Positions 6,668-13,988 of a stretch of 41,541 nucleotides of DNA are shown here, piece by piece. Each line of letters begins with the position of its first letter. Position 1 is the stretch's first letter. Position numbers and translations under genes: made by a program. This DNA comes from Sphingobacterium sp. (lineage in GTDB: Bacteria; Bacteroidota; Bacteroidia; Sphingobacteriales; Sphingobacteriaceae): contig JAITLV010000125.1 of NCBI GenBank assembly GCA_031277685.1, forward strand, positions 1-41,541, read 5' to 3'. The notes under the pieces are model-generated. The model was not told the origin of the DNA. It ran no database searches and saw only the letters and a list, made by a program, of their open reading frames with translations.

Positions 6668-8245
6668 TTATATCATGCGCAAGCGCTCTTCCTCCAGATC
6701 AAGCTGATAGAGCTGCAAACGGATAAGATCCTCATCGATCTCCGACTCGCTATTCAATTTTTCCAGATATTCGCGCTGCACATCCAAAAGCTCAATGAAA
6801 ATCACTTTCGTACGCTCATTCATCCACGAATCATCTGCAGCGTTTGCTTTTTCCTCCCAATGCTTCAAAATTCTCTCCATTGCCTCCCGATTATGTTCTT
6901 CTTTCTCATACTTGTCTTTAAGAAATTGATAGACATGCTGCTTTAGTCCTTGCTTCATTTGCTGTTTTGCCACTTGCTCAGATTCCTCTGCAAAAAAATC
7001 AGACAGCCCTACCCGTCTGATCAGATAGGGTAAAGTGAGCCCTTGAACCAAAAGTGTTGAGAGAATAACGACAAAGGTGATAAACAGAATCAGATGACGC
7101 TGTGGAATCACAGTACCATTCATGACCAACGGAATCGAAAGCGCCGCTGCCAAGGAAACCACGCCTCGCATCCCTGTCCAACCCAGTAATAGCGGCATAA
7201 AGAACCGTTGTTTTAAAGAACGTGCCCTTGGTGCCACACTCGGTCGAAAGATAAGTGTTGCAATCATAGCCGCATAGGCACTGATCATGCGCGCTAGAAT
7301 AAGGACGGCTGTCACCAGAAGACCGTACCCGATAGCCTCCCGGAGTGATGTACCGTTTGCCCGCAGGCCGGCAACAATTTCGGGAAGATCCAGACCGATA
7401 ATGAAAAATACAATTCCATTCAGGATAAACACAAAACTCTCCCAGACACTCAGCCCTCGCACACGACTGGTACTGTTTAGAAATTTAAGCCGCTGGTTGG
7501 ACATCAGGAGACTTCCCGCAACAACTGCCAGTACACCCGAACTGTGAAACTGCTCCGCAATCCAATACATAAAATAGGGCTCGATCAAGGTCAGTGCAAT
7601 ATCCGATGGCGCATCCGTCGGTAATCGTTTATGTGCCTGAATAAAAAACCAGCCCAACAGGACACCGATACCTACTCCACCGACCAGCATCCAGATAAAC
7701 GATACCGCAGCCTTCTGCCATACAAACTGCCCCATACCCACAGCAATCAGGGCAAAGCGGACAATAATTAAAGAGGATGCATCATTCAGCAGGCTCTCTC
7801 CCTCAAGAATCGCAGAAGTAGACTTTGGAACTTTCACAAATTTCATGATCGCCCCCGTACTGACCGCATCCGGCGGGGACACAATCCCACCGAGCAGAAA
7901 ACCCATCGCAAGTGTGAAACCCGGGATATAATAATTGGCAAACACGGCAACGGATAGCGCAGTGAAGAAAACCACCAAAAAGGCAAAACTTCCAATAATA
8001 CGCCACCATTTCTTCATCTCCTTATAGGAAATCGACCATGCAGCCTCACATAGCAAGGGTGGAAGGAAAATCAGAAAAATAACATCCGGATCGATCGTGA
8101 CAACGGGCAATGCCGGAATAAAACTAACCGCCAGTCCCGCCAAAACCAATAAAATGGGATAAGCGACCCGAAGCTTTGTTGCCAACATTTCAAGCAGAAC
8201 GATGGCCGTAATCATGGCGATAAATAGCGGAAACAAGTTGTGCAT
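6668..8245 (-). CDS. CPA1-family Na+/H+ antiporter (NhaP/YjcE type)
   Basis: This inner-membrane cation/proton antiporter has 525 residues with about twelve hydrophobic segments up to residue ~410, then a charged cytoplasmic tail of ~110 residues rich in E, K and R. Family signatures are visible: GIVSPPDAVS (about 115-124), EGESLLNDASSLI (about 147-159) with the conserved LND, and GWTGMRGVVSLAAALSIP (about 354-371), the usual WxGxRG-VSLA block. It would exchange Na+ (or K+) for protons in pH and salt homeostasis. The gene diverges from the unknown/MocR pair. The 181-base gap holds repeated TACC boxes closer to that pair. Confidence 0.9.
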   Translation of the reverse strand: MHNLFPLFIAMITAIVLLEMLATKLRVAYPILLVLAGLAVSFIPALPVVTIDPDVIFLIFLPPLLCEAAWSISYKEMKKWWRIIGSFAFLVVFFTALSVAVFANYYIPGFTLAMGFLLGGIVSPPDAVSTGAIMKFVKVPKSTSAILEGESLLNDASSLIIVRFALIAVGMGQFVWQKAAVSFIWMLVGGVGIGVLLGWFFIQAHKRLPTDAPSDIALTLIEPYFMYWIAEQFHSSGVLAVVAGSLLMSNQRLKFLNSTSRVRGLSVWESFVFILNGIVFFIIGLDLPEIVAGLRANGTSLREAIGYGLLVTAVLILARMISAYAAMIATLIFRPSVAPRARSLKQRFFMPLLLGWTGMRGVVSLAAALSIPLVMNGTVIPQRHLILFITFVVILSTLLVQGLTLPYLIRRVGLSDFFAEESEQVAKQQMKQGLKQHVYQFLKDKYEKEEHNREAMERILKHWEEKANAADDSWMNERTKVIFIELLDVQREYLEKLNSESEIDEDLIRLQLYQLDLEEERLRMI

Positions 8246-8347
8246 AGGCTATCCTAATTGGTTTTGAGACATCTCATTAACTCATGTAAATATCTTAAAT
8301 GGAAATTAAAAATCATCAACTCCCGGTCATATTTTTCACTTTTTCAT

Positions 8348-8397
8348 CTGTACCCTAGTTTTACCCTAATTCTGTACCTCAAATTCGGCCTGTACCC
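8348..8397 (+). promoter_or_regulatory. Repeated TACC boxes, possible MocR operator
   Basis: CTGTACC occurs at 8348, 8372 and 8390, and a fourth related TTTTACCCT lies in between, so TACC recurs at 8351, 8362, 8375 and 8393. MocR/GabR-type regulators commonly bind short direct repeats next to their own gene. The boxes lie 30-80 bases before the first gene of the pair that encodes such a regulator. A weak -7-like TAAATTAG follows at about 8402. Confidence 0.4.
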
Positions 8398-8426
8398 TTC
8401 TTAAATTAGCAAAAAGATTAATTGCC

Positions 8427-8789
8427 ATGTCGACTACAACACATCAATCTTATTCCATCAGACAGGTCGATCTCTCTGATCTATCGCTACTAAAAAAAGT
8501 GCAGTCCAAAGGAACAGGAAAACACTTGCTGAGCATGCCTTTTCTATTGCTTGCACAAAATGATACAATCACAGCCTTCTCTACTGTTGCGGTCTCCGAA
8601 AACAATAATCTTACGGTCGAAATTTCCTATAATATCGAAGTTTCCGAAGATCTTTCGACCGCATTTCAGCATAAAGCACAGACGTATTTCGAACAACAGC
8701 TTTTAAAGATGTTCGGCGGCGAAGAATCCTTAAAGCGGGGAATCCGTCAATTTCATCATTGGGTAAATCAAACGGAAACAGTAAATTAG
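8427..8789 (+). CDS. Unknown 120-residue protein paired with a MocR regulator
   Basis: I do not recognise this family. The product has no signal peptide or membrane segment. Its middle (LLLAQNDTITAFSTVAVSE) alternates hydrophobic and polar residues like beta strands. Its C-terminal third (FEQQLLKMFGGEESLKRGIR) is helical. It is the first gene of a pair: the MocR-type regulator starts 7 bases after its stop, so the two are almost surely co-transcribed and perhaps translationally coupled. It may be a small partner or sensor for the regulator, but this is inference from position only. Confidence 0.65.
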   Translation: MSTTTHQSYSIRQVDLSDLSLLKKVQSKGTGKHLLSMPFLLLAQNDTITAFSTVAVSENNNLTVEISYNIEVSEDLSTAFQHKAQTYFEQQLLKMFGGEESLKRGIRQFHHWVNQTETVN

Positions 8790-8796
8790 CATAAGC

Positions 8797-10212
8797 ATGG
8801 AACAGCAACAATTATATAAGAAAATCGCTAACATCGTAGAGAATCAGATCAAAAATGGTTCACTAACCTATGGTGATCGCCTGCCCTCTGTCCGAAGTGC
8901 GCAGAAATTGTATAATGTAAGCTTAAATACGGCAAAAAGCGCCTACATGGAACTCGAGAGCAGATCCCTGATTGAATCTCGTCCCAAATCGGGCTTTTTT
9001 GTCAGCCTGGCCGGACAGCGCCGGATGTCCATCCCCTCTATTTCCACTTTTAAGATTGACGAAAAGAAGCAAGATCCGGCCGCATTGATCGACAAAGTTT
9101 TCCATTCATTGGAGGATAAAGAAATCACACGGTTCTCGCTCGGACTGCCCAGCCCTTCTTTGCTTCCTATTCAGAAGCTCAATAAATGTATACTGGAATC
9201 CGTTCATGAACTACACGATTATGGTGATCAATATGGACAGGTACAGGGCAGCCCAACTTTGCGCAAAGAGATTGCCAAATGGTCACTCGTATTGGAAGGA
9301 AAGATCAGTGATGAAGACCTGATTATCACTTCCGGTGCCATGAATGCGATCTATAGTTGCTTACGCGCAGTCACAAAACCCGGAGATACCATCGCTGTTG
9401 AAAGTCCCTTATATTTTGGTTTTATTCAGGCTTTTCAGGTATTGGGACTCAAGACAATCGAGATACCGACACATCCTATTACGGGCATTGAACTGGACGC
9501 ACTTAAAAAAGTAATCCACAAGATAGATGTATGCTGCTTTGTTACCAATTTCAGCAATCCGCTGGGCGCGCTGATGCCCGATGAACATAAAAAGGAGCTT
9601 GTCAAACTGTTGGCCTTCCATCATATTCCCCTGATTGAAGATGATCTTTATGGGAACATTTACTTTGGCAACTCAAGGCCCAAACCCTGTAAATACTTTG
9701 ATGAAGAAGGCTTGATCATGTGGTGCGGATCTGTCACCAAGGTATTGGCACCAAGCTTCCGGATCGGCTGGGTCGAGCCGGGGCAGTACAAAGACAAAAT
9801 CCTGAAACAACGGCTGATCCAGACCATTTCACAGCCGGCAATTTACCAGGAGGCTGTTGCCAAATTTCTACAGATCGGCCGGTATGACCATCACCTCAAC
9901 ACCTTTAGAAAAAAGTTGTACAGCAATTACATCAATTTTAGAAACAGTATCGAGGCCCATTTTCCGGAAAATACCAAGATGTCCCAGCCCGAAGGGGGAT
10001 TTGTACTTTGGCTGGAAATGGATCCCAAAATTGACTCGACCGTACTATATGATTACGCACTGAAACAAAAATTGAGCTTTGCTCCAGGCCGGATGTTCAC
10101 CCAGCACGATCAGTTTAAAAACTGTATCCGACTGAACTATGCTGTCGATTGGAACGAAAAAACAGCGCATGACCTGATGCGATTGGGCCGATTTTTTAAA
10201 GCCGTCATCTAA
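8797..10212 (+). CDS. MocR/GabR-type transcriptional regulator with aminotransferase domain
   Basis: The 471-residue product joins a GntR-type winged helix (about 1-70, with NGSLTYGDRLPSVRSAQ) to a fold-type I PLP-dependent aminotransferase domain (about 110-470). The PLP site is visible: NFSNPLGALM for the substrate/cofactor loop, EDDLYG with the conserved Asp, and SVTKVLAPSFRIGW with Lys315 as the expected Schiff-base lysine. The RLNYA block near the C-terminus supplies the carboxylate-binding Arg. Proteins of this type sense amino acids or PLP rather than act as metabolic enzymes. The gene is second in a pair and ends four bases from the stop of a convergent gene. Its target pathway cannot be told from the neighbours. 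Confidence 0.88.
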   Translation: MEQQQLYKKIANIVENQIKNGSLTYGDRLPSVRSAQKLYNVSLNTAKSAYMELESRSLIESRPKSGFFVSLAGQRRMSIPSISTFKIDEKKQDPAALIDKVFHSLEDKEITRFSLGLPSPSLLPIQKLNKCILESVHELHDYGDQYGQVQGSPTLRKEIAKWSLVLEGKISDEDLIITSGAMNAIYSCLRAVTKPGDTIAVESPLYFGFIQAFQVLGLKTIEIPTHPITGIELDALKKVIHKIDVCCFVTNFSNPLGALMPDEHKKELVKLLAFHHIPLIEDDLYGNIYFGNSRPKPCKYFDEEGLIMWCGSVTKVLAPSFRIGWVEPGQYKDKILKQRLIQTISQPAIYQEAVAKFLQIGRYDHHLNTFRKKLYSNYINFRNSIEAHFPENTKMSQPEGGFVLWLEMDPKIDSTVLYDYALKQKLSFAPGRMFTQHDQFKNCIRLNYAVDWNEKTAHDLMRLGRFFKAVI

Positions 10213-10216
10213 GCTA

Positions 10217-10999
10217 TTAATCCCAGTCAACCTCATCATCATCACTTGGTAAAATAGACGGTGGCAATTTATCGGATTTTTCCTCCGGGAATACCGTAAA
10301 CTTACCTCCACGGATCAGGAGCGCATCGAAAACTTCACCGGTCATCAGAGTACTACTATTGGACATAAATTCGTCCTTCCCATCAGGGCTCGCCAACCAG
10401 CACCGAACTGTAGCTAGGCATAAAATAACAGCATCTCTGCAGTCCTTCAATGTGAAAGTAATTCTACGGTCCACTTTATGATCCCCTTTTCTTAGCTCCA
10501 ATGTCTTGCTACTATGATGAAATAGGGTATTCCGGTCATCCAGTTGAACGACCACACAGTATATTTTTATGTCTATTTTAACTAGCCTTTCATGGATTGT
10601 ATTAAATTTACGGAGACCTGCCAAATGGAGCTGAACCCGAACTTGTTGCTGGGCTTCATCAAAATGTACCATTGGATGATTCATAAAGAAATTGCTCCAG
10701 CTGCCCCGTTTGGAGTACCGGAAACCTTTCAAAGGGAGTACTGATCCATATCCGAGTCTCAGACTCCCAAGCTCATGCTCTCGGTCATTACGCACGGCTT
10801 TATAAAGTACATTTTGTAGTCTTATATACGTACTGCGCCCACAGGCACGAGGTTGAATGGATTTTAGAATCTGATACAGTCGGCTCGCCAGTTTACAGTT
10901 GTACGTAAAATCAAGCCCCGTTAACTCGCTGTTTTCACTCAGATCATATGCATCCCCTCGCTTTCGCTCATTTTTATCCTTGCCGAAAGAGTCCTTCAT
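10217..10999 (-). CDS. Unknown 260-residue protein with acidic tail
   Basis: No family is recognised. The product is soluble by appearance, with a very charged N-terminus (KDKNERKRGDAYDLSE), a central segment rich in basic and aromatic residues (LKGFRYSKRGSWSNFFMNHP), several alternating strands such as KIDIKIYCVVVQLDD, and an acidic end (SDDDEVDWD). No Walker, zinc or catalytic motif is evident. It is tail-to-tail with the MocR gene, leaving four bases between stops, so the two transcripts must overlap. Upstream lies a 0.68-kb region without genes. The reading frame is long and uninterrupted, and no competing frame covers the full span. Confidence 0.6.
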   Translation of the reverse strand: MKDSFGKDKNERKRGDAYDLSENSELTGLDFTYNCKLASRLYQILKSIQPRACGRSTYIRLQNVLYKAVRNDREHELGSLRLGYGSVLPLKGFRYSKRGSWSNFFMNHPMVHFDEAQQQVRVQLHLAGLRKFNTIHERLVKIDIKIYCVVVQLDDRNTLFHHSSKTLELRKGDHKVDRRITFTLKDCRDAVILCLATVRCWLASPDGKDEFMSNSSTLMTGEVFDALLIRGGKFTVFPEEKSDKLPPSILPSDDDEVDWD

Positions 11000-11183
11000 C
11001 CTATTAAGTTAAATTGGTATACTTTAAAAATACAATAATCGTATCAATTAAACAATACCCCCTTTAACAACACATAAAACCATAAATGATAAGCACATCA
11101 ACGTCCCTTCAACTACCTTAAAGTCCCCTCAAGTCCGTTCAAATGCCAACAACATTCGAGTAAGCTCCGTGTATGATCCGCTC

Positions 11184-11318
11184 CAACTTCGGGATTGCTT
11201 CGTCATTTGGTCGGTCCTGCTTCGGTAATTCATCGGCAACAGTGCAAACAACAGGCATACACGAGTCAAACAACAGTCAAACAAATCCCGAAGTTGTCCC
11301 ACAACAATTCCGAAGCAG
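11184..11318. repeat. Two interlocked inverted repeats (A-B-A'-B')
   Basis: CAACTTCGGGATT (11184-11196) is the exact reverse complement of AATCCCGAAGTTG (11284-11296). CTGCTTCGGTAATT (11217-11230) matches AATTCCGAAGCAG (11306-11318) apart from one extra base. The order A, B, A', B' means both stems could form together only as a pseudoknot-like fold. Confidence 0.6.
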
Positions 11319-11462
11319 TAGCAACGCCCACCCGAAGGATCTCCAAACAACTATCGAACAAGGGGCGACAGATCAGCGAAAACACGCTACCCGTCCAGTA
11401 CCGTACCTCCTCCCAAATTGTATAAGCCGAAAAGTACTTTACAGGTGCTTTAGCGGTATCTT

Positions 11463-11509
11463 ATATATGCCGAGGGGCTACTTTATTCAAGCAGCCCCTC
11501 GGCATATAT
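11463..11509 (+). terminator. Isolated strong hairpin
   Basis: A 17-bp perfect stem (ATATATGCCGAGGGGCT and its complement) closes a 13-base loop and is followed by TTTATAAT on the plus strand. No plus-strand gene precedes it. If functional, it would end an RNA from the repeat-rich stretch upstream; otherwise it is a leftover of a lost gene. Confidence 0.55.
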
Positions 11510-11653
11510 TTTATAATACGTAATGTATAGGTACCCAACGATATGCAATATATGACTTGAAATTATATGTTTGCCCTAAGAATTGTTGCTTTTAGGTGCG
11601 AAATATTAGCGTATAAAATAGCAGAAGGGGCTTAAAAAAATCTCCAAAATAAT

Positions 11654-11678
11654 GAAGATGTCCTAAAAGGACGCCTTC
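11654..11678 (-). terminator. Possible terminator after the PepSY gene
   Basis: On the minus strand GAAG and GTCCT pair with AGGAC and CTTC around a TTT loop with a small internal bulge. It starts three bases after the PepSY stop. A run of seven T follows about 13 bases later, so termination is plausible but not ideal. Confidence 0.4.
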
Positions 11679-11681
11679 TAA

Positions 11682-13328
11682 TTACTGAATTTTTTGAAAG
11701 AATTTTTTTGTCTTATAGAAGGCTAGTAATCCGATAATACCGATCATCAACCATAAAAAATCAACAATAAATAGATCCCGCTGTCCATCTACAAATGTTT
11801 TCCAAAGCCAATTATGTGTCACCAGGCCGTTGGTTATAGGAACAATAAATGCGAGGATACTACCCAACAGGAGCGTCTCACGATTTGTTCTCCTTATACT
11901 TCGGCGAATGATATAGTAAAGTGAGAAAACCAACCATGCATAAAAATAGACCCGATAGATAAAGTCTTGGTCAACTTGCGGACTAATCTTGATCGCAATA
12001 AAGGTAATCGCTGTTACAGGGAGCATCGTCAAACATATCGCTGTGAAGATATTAGCCGCCCAGAAGTTAAATTTACGTTTTCTAGGAATGACATTATTTT
12101 TATCTCGGGCAACCAACCAGATCAAAATCCCGGAAATAATCACCAGACAGCCCATCACTCCCAAAATAAAATAGACCATTTTGAGTGGATATCCACCAAA
12201 ATCACCATAATGCAGACGGTAAATAATACTTCTGACGTAATCGCCATAGTTTGCTTCTGTCAATGGTGATTTTTCTTGTACGATCTTACCATCCGCAACT
12301 TTCACCGTCAAGATTCCAGATCCCGCAAAACTACTGTTAAAATGTGGCTCGAGTTCCATAATGACATGCATATTGGCATCTGCATAGTTTTTGACGACAA
12401 TGCGCTGAAACTCGCTTTCTGGCCATTTGGTCTTTGCCATATCGAGGAAAGGGGCAATTTTCAGGTCTGCGTCCAATGGTTTATAACTATAAGCATAATT
12501 ATCATTGGCAGACACACCGATATCCTGATACATTTTTTGCTGGTTACCATCATACAGCAATTTACTGAACGGCAGTGCCAGTACGGCATTGACAATCAGA
12601 AAAGTCCCTGTTACGGCAAAAATAAACTGAAAAGGAAATCCAATCACACCTAAGGCGGTGTGCATATCTGTCCAGACAGTCTTCCATTTGCTGAACGGCC
12701 TGAATACAAAAAAGTTTGAAACCAGCTTGTCCCAATGTAATAATAAGCCTGTAATCAGCGCAAATAAGAAGATAAAGGCTGTAATCCCTGCAACGAGGTA
12801 TCCAAATGGGGCAATACCTACGCTAATGGGTACTTGGTTGAGCTGAGCCAAAAAGTGTAGGCGAAATAGAAACTCGCCCATATCATAATTCTGGGTATAA
12901 TCACCCGTTTTCTTATTGACAAAATTATAGGTAAAATTCTTTGAATCGTCATCACCACCTCTCCGTCTCCGGCCTTTCTTTTTTTCCGCTTTCTGCTCAG
13001 ATGTTATCTTCGACAGGTTCTCCTTGTTGAGTACGGTGTCATTTGATGCCGTGTAGCCCACGTAGGCTGATGTCCCCTCCCGGTGCATATAGAAGTTGAT
13101 ATCACGTCCATGGAGATTGGTCTCTCCTTTCAGGGAATCCAACAGCTTATCAAAGCTTTGATGATTTTCCTGGTAGGTTTTGTATGACGCATTATTCTGC
13201 CAGGCCGCGATTTCGTTTCTAAAAAAGGCAAATGAACCCGAAAAAAATATCACGTACAGTAGCGCACAAACGATAATGCCGCTGATGGTATGGGTATTAA
13301 AATAGATATTATAATTTCTGTTGTTCAT
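11682..13328 (-). CDS. PepSY-domain inner-membrane protein of the siderophore operon
   Basis: The 548-residue product belongs to the PepSY-associated TM (iron-regulated membrane protein) family. A first membrane helix lies at about 13-35. A periplasmic PepSY-like region follows, carrying an unusual basic-acidic stretch KKKGRRRRGGDDD near residue 120. Several more helices lie at about 175-200, 230-255, 385-410, and three to four near the C-terminus. Such proteins sit beside TonB siderophore receptors and are thought to help reduce or release the metal in the periplasm; that role is family knowledge, not shown here. It is the last gene of the operon, starting 6 bases after the DUF3649-like gene. 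Confidence 0.85.
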   Translation of the reverse strand: MNNRNYNIYFNTHTISGIIVCALLYVIFFSGSFAFFRNEIAAWQNNASYKTYQENHQSFDKLLDSLKGETNLHGRDINFYMHREGTSAYVGYTASNDTVLNKENLSKITSEQKAEKKKGRRRRGGDDDSKNFTYNFVNKKTGDYTQNYDMGEFLFRLHFLAQLNQVPISVGIAPFGYLVAGITAFIFLFALITGLLLHWDKLVSNFFVFRPFSKWKTVWTDMHTALGVIGFPFQFIFAVTGTFLIVNAVLALPFSKLLYDGNQQKMYQDIGVSANDNYAYSYKPLDADLKIAPFLDMAKTKWPESEFQRIVVKNYADANMHVIMELEPHFNSSFAGSGILTVKVADGKIVQEKSPLTEANYGDYVRSIIYRLHYGDFGGYPLKMVYFILGVMGCLVIISGILIWLVARDKNNVIPRKRKFNFWAANIFTAICLTMLPVTAITFIAIKISPQVDQDFIYRVYFYAWLVFSLYYIIRRSIRRTNRETLLLGSILAFIVPITNGLVTHNWLWKTFVDGQRDLFIVDFLWLMIGIIGLLAFYKTKKFFQKIQ

Positions 13329-13334
13329 AATTGA

Positions 13335-13625
13335 CTACATCTTTAATAAATAAGGCAACGAAAACACCGTGGCCAAGAGTAAGTAAATTCCCCAGATTTT
13401 CCATCCACTTTTGGAAAGAAATGCGAAGAGCATCAGTACTGCCCACAGCAGATAACCTGTGAATCCGGCAGTCATAACAACATCCTTTTTCTCAAAAACA
13501 GTTGTCAGCAACACATGGAAGGAAAGCATAACAACGTACCCACCGATGAATCCGGCTGTTATCTTCAGAAATCGCTGAAAAGGTGAACTAAGGTATTTTT
13601 TATTTGCAGGCATAACAGCAATCAA
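13335..13625 (-). CDS. DUF3649-like small membrane protein
   Basis: The 96-residue protein has three hydrophobic segments at about 20-42, 50-68 and 74-94, and a short basic N-terminus. The pattern FGGY-like (FIGGYVVML), then a central GYLLWAVLMLFAF and a final tryptophan-containing helix, resembles DUF3649 proteins. In Proteobacteria these lie between a TonB siderophore receptor and a PepSY gene; the same order is seen here. The start codon directly follows the stop of the preceding gene with no gap. Function is unknown; a link to metal-siderophore handling is inferred from context. Confidence 0.6.
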   Translation of the reverse strand: MIAVMPANKKYLSSPFQRFLKITAGFIGGYVVMLSFHVLLTTVFEKKDVVMTAGFTGYLLWAVLMLFAFLSKSGWKIWGIYLLLATVFSLPYLLKM

Positions 13626-13958
13626 TTAAGAGATCAAAAATTCAATACAAAGACTGACAGCATACAGTCCGAGGACATGGTAAGCTGTTAAATAGCGATA
13701 AGGATTCAATAAGACCACAAGGCTCATCATACACATGACATAGGCAAAAAAAGCAAAGAATCCGGCGCCACCCCCCTGTACGTAAAGGATAACTCCAAAT
13801 GGTAGAAGTAGCATCCCGATGCTCAAGATGCGCACAGACTGTGTCTGTGCGCAAAGCTTTTTCAACCACTCGGGCCTATGCTGAAACTTCACTTTTTTAC
13901 TACTATTGTAAAAAAGGTAAGCCCCAATAAGTATGATCATTAAAAGTGTGCTATACAT
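13626..13958 (-). CDS. DUF3325-like small membrane protein
   Basis: The 110-residue protein has hydrophobic segments at about 1-16, 42-60, 64-84 and 92-108. A glycine-rich turn (VQGGGAGFFAFF) precedes a helix ending in LLNPY, which mirrors the GxGxVxW and LLLPY pattern of DUF3325 proteins found in proteobacterial siderophore operons. It lies 30 bases after the receptor stop and directly abuts the next gene. Sequence similarity is by eye and modest, so the call leans on gene order as well. Confidence 0.6.
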   Translation of the reverse strand: MYSTLLMIILIGAYLFYNSSKKVKFQHRPEWLKKLCAQTQSVRILSIGMLLLPFGVILYVQGGGAGFFAFFAYVMCMMSLVVLLNPYRYLTAYHVLGLYAVSLCIEFLIS

Positions 13959-13988
13959 CGTATAAATGATTTATATAGAATCGCCTAA

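Larger units (their letters stand above)
11000..11681. other. Gene-free 0.68-kb stretch with CTTCGG/CCGAAG repeats
   Basis: No convincing gene lies here; the short frames present have unusual composition. The part from about 11140 to 11400 is GC-richer than its flanks and holds many CTTCGG or CCGAAG units plus several CAAACAAC units. Two inverted repeats are interlocked: A at 11184-11196 pairs with A' at 11284-11296, and B at 11217-11230 pairs with B' at 11306-11318. The stretch ends with a strong isolated hairpin at 11463. It may be a decayed repeat element or a non-coding RNA region. Confidence 0.5.

Noticed and set aside
11129..11523. Three frames of 73-116 codons on both strands
   Set aside because: They fall in the repeat-rich gene-free region, have odd composition and one ends inside the strong hairpin.
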